Source of the DNA: an uncultured Carboxylicivirga sp.
Lineage (GTDB): Bacteria; Bacteroidota; Bacteroidia; Bacteroidales; Marinilabiliaceae
NCBI RefSeq assembly: GCF_963674565.1
Contig: NZ_OY771430.1
Span: forward strand, 2,232,001-2,296,000
Direction of reading: 5' to 3'
Length of the DNA: 64,000 nt
In this document: piece after piece, positions 53,851 to 62,330 of the stretch
Layout: each line of letters starts with the position of its first letter
How positions within the stretch are numbered: the first letter of the stretch is position 1
Position numbers and translations under genes: made by a program
The notes under the pieces: model-generated
What the model saw: the letters and a program-made list of their open reading frames with translations, nothing else
Told to the model about the DNA's origin: nothing
The model's database searches: none

Positions 53851-53887
53851 AAAGGTTAATCCTCAAAGATGATGAAGACTAACCTTT
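53851..53887 (-). terminator. Terminator after the chemoreceptor gene
   Basis: AAAGGTTA (53851-53858) pairs with TAACCTTT (53880-53887) over a 21-base loop; on the minus strand TTTTGTGATTTTT follows. It ends the signalling cluster. Confidence 0.65.
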
Positions 53888-53942
53888 ATACTTATTTCCT
53901 TGTAAAACAATAAATCAAACTACTTAAAAAGTAAAGCGAGAA

Positions 53943-55049
53943 TCAAACTTTGAAATAGGAGATATTTTTCTTTAGAATTTTAACTTCATCTTCAATATCA
54001 GTTGAATTATTCATCATTTGATCTGCAACAAAAGTTGCTCCGTTAGCTTTTTGTGATATAATCTGCATTGCTTCGTTCATTTGTTCAATTCCCGCATTTT
54101 GTTGAAGTCCGGCAGACGATATTTCGTGAATCGATTCAGTTGATTTTTCTATTTTCGGCACTACCTCTTCAAACCTATCACCAACAAAATTTGTAAGTTG
54201 CAAACTATTTTCGGCTTCTTTGGAGATTGATGCAGCTACTTCTTTACTTTTATCAGCCAGTTTGCGAACCTCTGCTGCAACAACCGAAAAGCCTTTACCG
54301 TTTGCACCAGCATTTGCAGCCTCAACTGCTGCGTTTAGTGATAATATATTTGTTTGAAAAGCAATATCAGTTATCATATTTATTTGTTGAGCAATAGCAG
54401 AAACTGCAGTCAAACTTTTCATGGACGCATCGTGCACTGCAATAACTTCCTCTTGTGTTTCTGAAGCATATTGCGATGCTTTTTGAGAATTTAAATTGTT
54501 ACTGGCTATATTACTAGCCATTTCTTCCATTGTTGAAGAAAGTTCCTCTAAAGAAGATGCTTGCTCATTTATTCCACTGGTTACATGAATAGATGTAGTT
54601 TTCAGCTGTTTAGCCAATTCCTCAAATTTATTAATACTTTTGTGTGTATCAGTTATAATGGTCATTAGTTGAGATTTCAGATTAAATAGTGAATTCGTTA
54701 GTACACCCAACTCATTTTTCAATTCACTTTTTTCAATATTAATATTGATTTCACCATTTGCCAAATGATTTGCTTGTTTGATTGCTTCATCCAAAGGTTT
54801 ACGAAGCAATTTATTTAAATAACTAAATACAATAAATCCTATTGTTATATTAATAACCGTAACAATAAAGGATTGCCAACCCTGTAATAAAGGTTTAAAA
54901 TAGGATGTATAACTTATAAATAGAATAAATAATACTATGTAGAAACTAAACGTAAACATTATTGATTTACGAAATATTATTCTTAAAAGTAAATAAGCAA
55001 CAGGAATTGTTGCAATGGCAATTATACCTTGCTTAATAAATTCATTCAT
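53943..55049 (-). CDS. Methyl-accepting chemotaxis protein without a periplasmic sensor domain
   Basis: A 368-residue chemoreceptor. Three membrane helices (about 7-25, 30-48, 58-80) leave only short loops, then a HAMP-like segment (about 80-130) and the signalling domain with its hairpin tip, AFQTNILSLNAAVEAANAGANGKGFSVVAAEVRKLADKSKEVA. There is no ligand-binding periplasmic domain. It lies 27 bases after the receiver-only gene and is transcribed with the kinase and response regulator upstream. This suggests it senses a membrane or internal signal, or acts within that two-component system (inference). No other chemotaxis genes are in the window. Confidence 0.87.
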   Translation of the reverse strand: MNEFIKQGIIAIATIPVAYLLLRIIFRKSIMFTFSFYIVLFILFISYTSYFKPLLQGWQSFIVTVINITIGFIVFSYLNKLLRKPLDEAIKQANHLANGEININIEKSELKNELGVLTNSLFNLKSQLMTIITDTHKSINKFEELAKQLKTTSIHVTSGINEQASSLEELSSTMEEMASNIASNNLNSQKASQYASETQEEVIAVHDASMKSLTAVSAIAQQINMITDIAFQTNILSLNAAVEAANAGANGKGFSVVAAEVRKLADKSKEVAASISKEAENSLQLTNFVGDRFEEVVPKIEKSTESIHEISSAGLQQNAGIEQMNEAMQIISQKANGATFVADQMMNNSTDIEDEVKILKKNISYFKV

Positions 55050-55076
55050 TTTTTCAAATATTTAATTATCTCCTGA

Positions 55077-55499
55077 TTATTTATCTGACTTTAGTTTAAT
55101 TTGATGTGGAAATGCATATTGCGAATCACTAACTATATTTAAAACATCGCCTATTTTATTCGCAACATGAACTTTACTTACAAACCCTCTGAAACCTGAA
55201 GTAATTAAGTCTTGTAAATAAACTTCTTCCTCATAAAGAGATACTGCAACCAACTTAATTCTTGGATTTATAAAATTTATTTGTTTACCAACATCGATAC
55301 CATTCAAATCAGGCATATTAATGTCAATAATTGCTATATCGGCCAAGAATAATTTAGGATGCTTTAAAAGGTCAATCCCACAATTAGCTTCACCTATTAT
55401 CTGTAGGTGTTTAAATCTTGACAAAAGGATTTTAAGACCAACTATAAAATCTTGATTATCATCAGCTATAATTACTGAAAAAATTTTATTCTCTTCCAT
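55077..55499 (-). CDS. Single-domain response regulator (receiver only)
   Basis: A 140-residue receiver domain with nothing after it but a short tail. Asp13 and Asp14 (ADDNQD) bind the metal, Asp59 (AIIDINMPDLNG) is the phosphorylation site, Ser87 (VAVSLYEEE) and Lys109 (FVSK) complete the site. It resembles the receiver part of NarL-type regulators but has no DNA-binding domain. It may pass or drain phosphate from the histidine kinase upstream, or signal to the chemoreceptor downstream, like CheY (inference). A GTG 45 bases upstream would add residues with no domain role, so the ATG (MEENK) is taken. It lies 93 bases after the regulator gene. Confidence 0.83.
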   Translation of the reverse strand: MEENKIFSVIIADDNQDFIVGLKILLSRFKHLQIIGEANCGIDLLKHPKLFLADIAIIDINMPDLNGIDVGKQINFINPRIKLVAVSLYEEEVYLQDLITSGFRGFVSKVHVANKIGDVLNIVSDSQYAFPHQIKLKSDK

Positions 55500-55592
55500 G
55501 TTGAATTTAACGATGGAAGTATGGCATAGTTTGGAAGAGAACACTAATCTATATAAGAATACCCCTAAAAATAAATAGGGTAAACCCTATTG

Positions 55593-56228
55593 TTATAATT
55601 TTACTATCTTACTTTTAACTGCCCAAACGATTAATCCTGCATTATTTACAGTGTCAGTTTTTCGCATTAGCTTACTTTTATTCTTTTCAATGGTTTTTAT
55701 ACTAACACACAATTCATCAGCCAATTGCTTATTCGAATATCCTTTACAAATATTGGTTAACAAAATCAAATCGTCTTCATTTAATTCGATTTTATTATTC
55801 TTTTTCCTATCAGCCTCATTCTCTATAACGGCTTTGTATAACAGTTCCTCAGAAAAAAAAGTTTGTCCACTAAAAACTCTACGAATACCTTTCTCTAAAT
55901 CAGTAGAAGAAGACTGTTTTAAAATAAAACCTTTAACACCTGCTAAAAGAGCATCATAATAATAATCGCTTTCCATATGCATCGAAAGAATCATTATTTT
56001 CAGGTCAGAATCCATTGCTAACGCCTGTTTAGTTGCTTGAATTCCATCCATCTGGGGCATATCAATATCGCATAAAACGATATCAGATTTAACGGCATTA
56101 AAATTATTTATCCATACCAACCCATTGGAATATTCTCCAACAATGATAAAATCCTTGATTTTATTAACAATCAACTTAATACCTTCCCTTACAATTGCGT
56201 GATCATCAACCAGTAATATCCGAATCAT
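55593..56228 (-). CDS. NarL/LuxR-family response regulator
   Basis: A 211-residue regulator: receiver domain (about 1-120) with LVDDH, Asp54 (VLCDIDMPQMDG), and Lys in FILKQ, then a LuxR-type helix-turn-helix (about 148-205; ICKGYSNKQLADELCVSIKTIEKNKSKLMRK). It is phosphorylated by the HisKA_3 kinase encoded just upstream: its ATG overlaps that gene's TGA by 4 bases. It would bind DNA as a dimer; its targets are unknown. Confidence 0.9.
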   Translation of the reverse strand: MIRILLVDDHAIVREGIKLIVNKIKDFIIVGEYSNGLVWINNFNAVKSDIVLCDIDMPQMDGIQATKQALAMDSDLKIMILSMHMESDYYYDALLAGVKGFILKQSSSTDLEKGIRRVFSGQTFFSEELLYKAVIENEADRKKNNKIELNEDDLILLTNICKGYSNKQLADELCVSIKTIEKNKSKLMRKTDTVNNAGLIVWAVKSKIVKL

Positions 56229-57808
56229 AGATCTTTATTTACATTCATTTGAATAACAACCTTCACCCCCCTACCTGGCTCTGTTTCAAAGATAACCTTG
56301 CCTCCAACATTGTCAATCCTATTGTGTATATTATTCAAACCATTCCCCTTTTTTATTCCTTCAAAATAATCAAAACCAATTCCATTATCCAAATAGGTTA
56401 CAGTAACATTATCATCCATTTGTTTGATACTAATGCTAATTTGACTGGCTTTACTATATTTTAATGTATTATTAATCAACTCTAAAATAGCACGATAGAG
56501 TGCAAATTCAATTATTTCCTTATTAAATTCTAGAGCCGAAGACTCTAAGTGAACTTTAATACCAGACACACTATTAATATTTTGCAAAAATGTTTGTATG
56601 GCCTTTTCTAAACCGTATTGTTTCAATATATGTGGGCTCTCATTATTAATAAGCATTCGTAACTCATGTAACGCATCATTCAGCAATTGATTAAGTCTGC
56701 TAAGATATTCCTCATTAACTTCTTTCTCATCATTCAGACTATGCACATAGATTTTGGCAGTTGTCAATAAAGGCCCCAATCCATCATGTAACTCACGACC
56801 AATACGTTCTTTCTCCTTCTTCTCTGTTGTAATAATACTTTCAATTATTTCCTGTCTCTTTTTAATCCTTTCCGTTTGATCAATCAAGGTGCATATTACT
56901 ACATCTTCGGTTAAAGTATAATGTGCCCGAACATTTTTCTTACCATTATATTTTGTAGTAATCTCATATTCAATGATATTTTCACGAAAAACCTCAAAAG
57001 ATTTAACTTCATTTAATATCTCTTTCCACACCCTATTTCGTTCATCAGCATCAGGATATAATTTAATCATCCAATCTTCAATGGTTGGTGTTTCAACTAT
57101 ACTATATCCAAAATACTTTTCATACTCCTTATTAATCATAGTTATTTCCCGGTTCTTATTAAAAGTTGCAACCGGTACAGGCAAATACTCTAGAGTATGT
57201 TTAATCTTTTCTTCAGTATTAATATGATTCATTAATTCAATCTTATAAGCATTAAAGAACTTAAACATCGAAAAAACAGAAACATAGGATATAAAAATGA
57301 TAATCAGTAAATCAACAATCCAATTTAAATGACTATATGAAAAATAAGCTCTCGTATAGTCTAACGTTATAACACCTTTTACAAATAATGATGCTAAAAA
57401 AATATAACTAAATGAGATTATTAAAACGGTTAAAACAAATAATTTAAAACGCAGAAATAAGAATGCTATTGCTACAAAAACTACAATAAAAATGCCTGCA
57501 CTACTATAAAATCCAAATCGATAAAATCCTGAGACAATCAAAAAATAAAGAAGAGTCAAAAAAACTCCAACTTTAAAACTGATATTAAAACTATTCCTCC
57601 ATATAGAAATTACGATAATGATAACAGCCTGTATAAGTTTATAAAAAAATTGAATATTAAAACCATCCCAGAACAAGTAAATATCGTATAGTGTAATAGG
57701 CAAAATAAAAATTACCAACCCAATCCAAACTTGATTAATAATCGAGCTCCTGATTTCGAGTAAAATATTAGTAAAACTATTAGGAAATGAAAAGTAATTT
57801 TTCTGCAT
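56225..57808 (-). CDS. Membrane histidine kinase with PAS domain (HisKA_3, NarX-like)
   Basis: A 527-residue kinase. Six or so membrane helices (about 20-195) are followed by a PAS domain (about 205-305; TFNKNREITMINKEYEKYFGY), then HisKA_3 with GRELHDGLGPLLTTAKI (His341) and an ATPase domain with ELINNTLKYSKAS, DNGIGFDY and GNGLNNIHNRI. The PAS domain sits between membrane and kinase and could bind a small ligand or redox cofactor. The stop overlaps the start of its partner regulator by 4 bases. First gene of the four-gene signalling cluster. Confidence 0.9.
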   Translation of the reverse strand: MQKNYFSFPNSFTNILLEIRSSIINQVWIGLVIFILPITLYDIYLFWDGFNIQFFYKLIQAVIIIVISIWRNSFNISFKVGVFLTLLYFLIVSGFYRFGFYSSAGIFIVVFVAIAFLFLRFKLFVLTVLIISFSYIFLASLFVKGVITLDYTRAYFSYSHLNWIVDLLIIIFISYVSVFSMFKFFNAYKIELMNHINTEEKIKHTLEYLPVPVATFNKNREITMINKEYEKYFGYSIVETPTIEDWMIKLYPDADERNRVWKEILNEVKSFEVFRENIIEYEITTKYNGKKNVRAHYTLTEDVVICTLIDQTERIKKRQEIIESIITTEKKEKERIGRELHDGLGPLLTTAKIYVHSLNDEKEVNEEYLSRLNQLLNDALHELRMLINNESPHILKQYGLEKAIQTFLQNINSVSGIKVHLESSALEFNKEIIEFALYRAILELINNTLKYSKASQISISIKQMDDNVTVTYLDNGIGFDYFEGIKKGNGLNNIHNRIDNVGGKVIFETEPGRGVKVVIQMNVNKDL

Positions 57809-57933
57809 TTCAATATTATTTATCCGCTATTCATTAAAATAGCATTCCTCACTATTACTATCTTTCTTAACTGTCAATTAGAACAAAAAATATAAAATAT
57901 AGTTGAGTGAAATGAGAATTCAAGCTTGAATAA

Positions 57934-59304
57934 TTAATTATATAAGATTAAATCATATGCGAAATTCAGAATCATATTTTTTTTGTCAAGCAGGTTATAG
58001 TCCGGTTTTACTCCCTCTTCTGGGCTATCACCGCCAAACTGAGTAAACTTTTTAGGTGCAACGAAAAATGATATTTTGGTAATCGGGGTTTCCTGAAACC
58101 AATAATCACCATAAAACTCTGATTTACCACCTGTTTCTTCGCCAACAATAGTTCCTAGGTTCCAGTTCTTAAAGACTCCGGCAAAAGTAGAAGCGGCACT
58201 GGCTGTTCCTTTGTTAATGAGTAAATATAAGTCTCCTACAAAACGATTCGACTTATAAGGTGGGATCTTAATTTGTACAGGAATCAGGTTAAGACTATCC
58301 GACTTTGATTGCCTTAACATCTCGTACTTTTCAGGATAGTTTTGTCGATAATATTCTAATAATTCATTACTTACCCTTGTTTCGATCAGTTTATACTGAG
58401 CATAACTCTGATCTGTAATATAATTCATTAGCGAATCTACTACTATGCTTCTTCCACCTCCATTATCTCTTACATCAATGATGAGATTACGTAAACCTTT
58501 ATTATTTATTAAGGCAAATGCACTATCGGCAAAAGTGCAAAATTGATCCAGATTTCCAAATGATCTGATGGTCATCAGGGCAATTGAATTTGATTCGTCT
58601 AATTCTAATGAAAAAGGTGTCTCTTTTACCTGACTGTTACGATTTTTATTAAGTAGAAACACTTCACTGGTGACACCCGGAACTTTTACATGTTTTAAAC
58701 GATGTTTACTATTAGTTATTAATAAATCATAATCACCTTCCCAACCATAAACTATCCATATCAGAAACCTAAAATAAGATGCAATCTGCTTTTGCCTTAA
58801 GTAGGAAGATTTATCTCCAAAGATAATTTCCATCTTCTCAATTATCTCCTTGACATTAATGCCATTTATATTTAAAATCTCTTCTCCTCCAATAAATAAA
58901 GTAGAGTCATTTCCACAATAGTAATCCACATACAGGGAGCCTTCTTGTATCTTTACATAAAACGGAAATACCAAACCTCCTGCTTCCGTATAAATCTTTC
59001 GTTGATCAAAAGGAATCTGAACCCCACTATGACCATCCTCCAAATTAGTCATTAGATTAGCCATCAATAAATAGCACTCATTCTGAGTAAGACTATCAGG
59101 CAATTCATTTTTAATCTCTTGTACCGTACTGTTCCACCATTTAATTTTAGCGTCCTTTAACATGAGTGGATGAATAGCACAAACTTTTTTAGATAAATAA
59201 TCAATATCTGATTCAACTTCTGCTTTTGAATAATAACGGTAATTAAATTGTCCGAAGACAATTGATGGAAGTAAAACAAATAATAAAAGCAGCCTATTCT
59301 TCAT
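57934..59304 (-). CDS. S41-family (C-terminal processing type) peptidase, exported
   Basis: A 456-residue exported protease (signal peptide to about 19, VFGQ). A helical N-terminal region is followed by a PDZ-like section (about 120-190) and the S41 domain with IIDVRDNGGGRS, LLINKGTASAASTFAG (catalytic Ser near 367) and GEETGGKS. Such peptidases trim or degrade exported proteins in the periplasm or outside. It has no partner in the operon; the flanking gaps are 125 and 105 bases. Confidence 0.87.
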   Translation of the reverse strand: MKNRLLLLFVLLPSIVFGQFNYRYYSKAEVESDIDYLSKKVCAIHPLMLKDAKIKWWNSTVQEIKNELPDSLTQNECYLLMANLMTNLEDGHSGVQIPFDQRKIYTEAGGLVFPFYVKIQEGSLYVDYYCGNDSTLFIGGEEILNINGINVKEIIEKMEIIFGDKSSYLRQKQIASYFRFLIWIVYGWEGDYDLLITNSKHRLKHVKVPGVTSEVFLLNKNRNSQVKETPFSLELDESNSIALMTIRSFGNLDQFCTFADSAFALINNKGLRNLIIDVRDNGGGRSIVVDSLMNYITDQSYAQYKLIETRVSNELLEYYRQNYPEKYEMLRQSKSDSLNLIPVQIKIPPYKSNRFVGDLYLLINKGTASAASTFAGVFKNWNLGTIVGEETGGKSEFYGDYWFQETPITKISFFVAPKKFTQFGGDSPEEGVKPDYNLLDKKNMILNFAYDLILYN

Positions 59305-59409
59305 AGTTGGATTTTGTAAATAGTCAGATAATATAAGGGACTGTAAATATAGGCACTTATAAGGAAAAATGAATAGCCCTATAATATTTAAAGAAATTTA
59401 CTACATGTG

Positions 59410-61632
59410 TTATTGACTCAAATGTGCCAATACCAACTTAATATCTCCATAAGTAACTTTCGATCCCATTGCTTGTTTAATTTCGTTCAATACTGGCATC
59501 TCATTTTCTTTACAGTATTTTACGATTTTCTTAGCCACTTTTTCACTAACTAAATCAAATACATCTATATCACCAATCTGCACATAATGTGCCAGATGAG
59601 TTTCTATTGTTGACTCTGTTAAACCACGTTCTTCAGCAATCTCTTTAATGGTTTTACCATCCTTATATAAGGTGTAGGTTATTTCTTTGGTTGAAATTTT
59701 GGGAGTCTTGGTTTCTTTTCTGTGTTTAGTCGAGTTCCTTTTAGTTCTAGTTTGTGTCGACTCAAATAAAGGCATCTCTTTTAGTGATTCCTTATTAACC
59801 TCTTTCTTTTCTATAGCTGATTTTAAAAGAATTTCGGCTTTGAATACATGTTGTAACTGACGGGCAAATAAACGATCCACCTCATCCAGTTCTTTCACAT
59901 ATTTCTTTAATCCTTTGGTTCCTTTCAAGTCCTCTGCATGTTCTTTGACTTTTCGTGATAAGGCCATCAATTCTGGTTCGAAATAAACTTTGGCATCTCC
60001 TACCCTTTTATAAAGATGCTCTAACATGTCTGGTTTATTCTCAAAAACAATTTTTCTGATTTGCAGTTTAAACTGATCACCCACTTTACGCAGTGGCAAA
60101 AACTCCTGTAACAACTCTTCTGCCCACTGTTTATATTGTTGTTTTTCTGATCGTTTCTCATCCTTATCATACGAATCGATATGAAAGGCCAAACCACTAT
60201 TCAACCATCCAAAATCAAAAGCATCCAAAGCCATTTCTGAAACATACTGAATGGTAGCTGTTTCCAATTCATTTGTTAACATATCTGCAGGCTGAACATG
60301 TGATGTAAACTCGGTTACCTGCTGATCACACGCCAATCCTTGAGTTGGCAATGGTGCCGTCAAAGTCAACCCTTCCAGACTCGTTAGCCTGGATAAAGCT
60401 ACATAAATCTGACCAGGAGCAAATGCCTGCGAAACATCAATAACAGCCTTATCAAAAGTCAAGCCCTGACTTTTATGAACAGTTATAGCCCATGCAAGTT
60501 TAATCGGATAATGAGTAAAAGTCCCTATCACTTTTTCTTCAATTTCACCTGTTTCAGCATTAAGCGTAAAACGCTTATTTTCCCAGCTATACGTCTCAAC
60601 AATTGCTGAAGGTGATCCATCCTGAAAAGTCACTTCTATAAAATCATCATTCAACTTATTTACTGAACCAATCTTTCCATTAAAATAGCGCTGTTCACCC
60701 GAGTAATCATTCTTTACGAACATTACCTGAGCCCCTTTCTTCAGAACTAGTTTTTCTTCGATAGGAAAAGTAAATTCATTAAAATCACCGGATATTTCGG
60801 CATTAAAAACGAACGACTTACCAGGAAGTTCAGCCAATGCTCTACGATTTATATCATCAGCTTTGTAATTATGAGTAGTTAAATAGACATTTCCTTTGTC
60901 GCTTAAATGATCAAAATCGGGCTGATAACATTTATTCAATAAATCAACATCTGCACTGGTAAATTTATTGTCGCGCAGGTTATTTAATAAGTTTACAAAT
61001 TGAGTATCTGATTGCCGGTAAATTTTTTCAAGCTGGATAACAATTGGAGCCTGTTGTTTTAATGCAAGGGCATGAAAGAAATAATAGCCATTGTAATAAT
61101 TGGATAAATACCTCCATTCATCCTCTTTAACAACTGGCGGAAGCTGCAATAAATCACCAATAAATAAAACCTGTACACCACCAAAAGCAATATCACGCTG
61201 CCTTCTCACTGAGCGCAAAATAGCATCAATAGCATCCAATAAATCTGCACGCAGCATACTTACCTCATCGATAATCAACAACTCCATTTCTTTTAGCATA
61301 TTTCGCTTTACCTGATGGAGTTTTGTCTTACTCAATAAACTTTTAGGCGTATTTATCTGTGTTGATGTTTCATTGGAAAAACGAATGTTATTATCAGGGA
61401 TAAAAGTTCCATAAGGCAACTGAAACAAAGAATGCAATGTGACACCACCTGCATTTATAGCAGCAATTCCTGTTGGTGCAGCTACAATTGTGTTTTTATG
61501 CGTGTTTGCAGTAATCTCTCGAAGTAAAGTAGTTTTACCGGTTCCGGCTTTTCCGGTTAGGAAAATACAACGGTTGGTATTATTGATATATCTTTTGGTT
61601 AATTCTGCAATCTGATTGTATTCGGTGGCCAT
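59410..61632 (-). CDS. Pif1/RecD-like helicase with C-terminal helix-turn-helix region
   Basis: A 740-residue helicase. Motifs: FLTGKAGTGKTT (Walker A), VAAPTGIAAINAGG (Ia), LIIDEVSMLRADLLDAID (II), FIGDLLQLPPV (III), QLEKIYRQSD (IV), and WAITVHKSQGLTFDKAVID with YVALSRLTSLEG (V/VI), matching the Pif1-like group. The C-terminal 250 residues add a helical region and a segment TYTLYKDGKTIKEIAEERGLTESTIETHLAHYV that is the helix-turn-helix seen at the end of RecQ- and Pif1-type proteins in Bacteroidota. It unwinds DNA 5' to 3' (family knowledge), with roles at G-quadruplexes or repair. A GTG 6 bases upstream is possible; the ATG (MATEYN) is taken. Confidence 0.92.
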   Translation of the reverse strand: MATEYNQIAELTKRYINNTNRCIFLTGKAGTGKTTLLREITANTHKNTIVAAPTGIAAINAGGVTLHSLFQLPYGTFIPDNNIRFSNETSTQINTPKSLLSKTKLHQVKRNMLKEMELLIIDEVSMLRADLLDAIDAILRSVRRQRDIAFGGVQVLFIGDLLQLPPVVKEDEWRYLSNYYNGYYFFHALALKQQAPIVIQLEKIYRQSDTQFVNLLNNLRDNKFTSADVDLLNKCYQPDFDHLSDKGNVYLTTHNYKADDINRRALAELPGKSFVFNAEISGDFNEFTFPIEEKLVLKKGAQVMFVKNDYSGEQRYFNGKIGSVNKLNDDFIEVTFQDGSPSAIVETYSWENKRFTLNAETGEIEEKVIGTFTHYPIKLAWAITVHKSQGLTFDKAVIDVSQAFAPGQIYVALSRLTSLEGLTLTAPLPTQGLACDQQVTEFTSHVQPADMLTNELETATIQYVSEMALDAFDFGWLNSGLAFHIDSYDKDEKRSEKQQYKQWAEELLQEFLPLRKVGDQFKLQIRKIVFENKPDMLEHLYKRVGDAKVYFEPELMALSRKVKEHAEDLKGTKGLKKYVKELDEVDRLFARQLQHVFKAEILLKSAIEKKEVNKESLKEMPLFESTQTRTKRNSTKHRKETKTPKISTKEITYTLYKDGKTIKEIAEERGLTESTIETHLAHYVQIGDIDVFDLVSEKVAKKIVKYCKENEMPVLNEIKQAMGSKVTYGDIKLVLAHLSQ

Positions 61633-61704
61633 AGTCACTTTTTATTGTAAAGCAAAGGTCGGCATTTTACCCGAAGGATAAAATTCTTCAAATCTTTCAA
61701 TTAT

Positions 61705-62175
61705 CTATTTCAATGAAGCTATTGCCTTTTTTACAATGGAAGTATTTATTCCATCCTGCACATACACAGCATGTACTCCAAGTGAACCAACCTCTTGAAT
61801 ATTTCGCATTTCATCATCAAAGAATACCATTTTCTCGAAAGGAATTCCGCTATCTGCTTTAAGTTGATTAAAATGGGTAATCTTACTGCTTGGATAAATC
61901 TCCTGATAAGAAAAGAAGTCTTCAATTTCAAATAAATTAAGAAGTTGACGGGCCCAGGTTGGAGCACTCGTTCTGGATGCTAAAGCCATTTTAATATTCT
62001 TACCCTTCAAATTTTCCAAAATACTTCTTACTTCGGGATACAAAACGATTTGAGAACCATACGAATCAACAACATGATTATTTACCCTTTTGTATGGAGG
62101 ATTGGTGCAATCACACCAGGTACCACCGGCATCCCATAAAGTAAAGTCCAGATCAAAAACAACTAACTTATCCAT
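61705..62175 (-). CDS. MDP-1-type magnesium-dependent HAD phosphatase
   Basis: A 156-residue HAD phosphatase. VVFDLDFTLWDAGGTWCDC has the nucleophile Asp8 and Asp10, ALASRTSAPTWAR is motif II (Ser/Thr), KITHFNQLK has the motif III Lys, and MVFFDDEMRN is motif IV. The length and the DLDFTLW block are those of magnesium-dependent phosphatase-1, which acts on phosphotyrosine or sugar phosphates, and may take part in repair of glycated proteins (family knowledge). It lies 73 bases upstream of the helicase gene on the same strand. Confidence 0.87.
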   Translation of the reverse strand: MDKLVVFDLDFTLWDAGGTWCDCTNPPYKRVNNHVVDSYGSQIVLYPEVRSILENLKGKNIKMALASRTSAPTWARQLLNLFEIEDFFSYQEIYPSSKITHFNQLKADSGIPFEKMVFFDDEMRNIQEVGSLGVHAVYVQDGINTSIVKKAIASLK

Positions 62176-62230
62176 GCAACAAAAATAAAAGTATCAAACA
62201 AAAAAGGAAGTGTGATAAAATAAAATTCCC

Positions 62231-62254
62231 GGATTACAAGCTGACTTGCAATCC
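62231..62254 (-). terminator. Terminator after the second chemoreceptor gene
   Basis: On the minus strand GGATTGCAAG, loop TCAG, CTTGTAATCC (62254-62231; one G-U pair) is followed by a T/A-rich tail. Confidence 0.65.
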
Positions 62255-62330
62255 AGGAGATTATATTTTTAATTACTATTCGTTTTAAACTTTAACGTTT
62301 ATCGATTCAGAATTTGTTATCAAAAATCTA

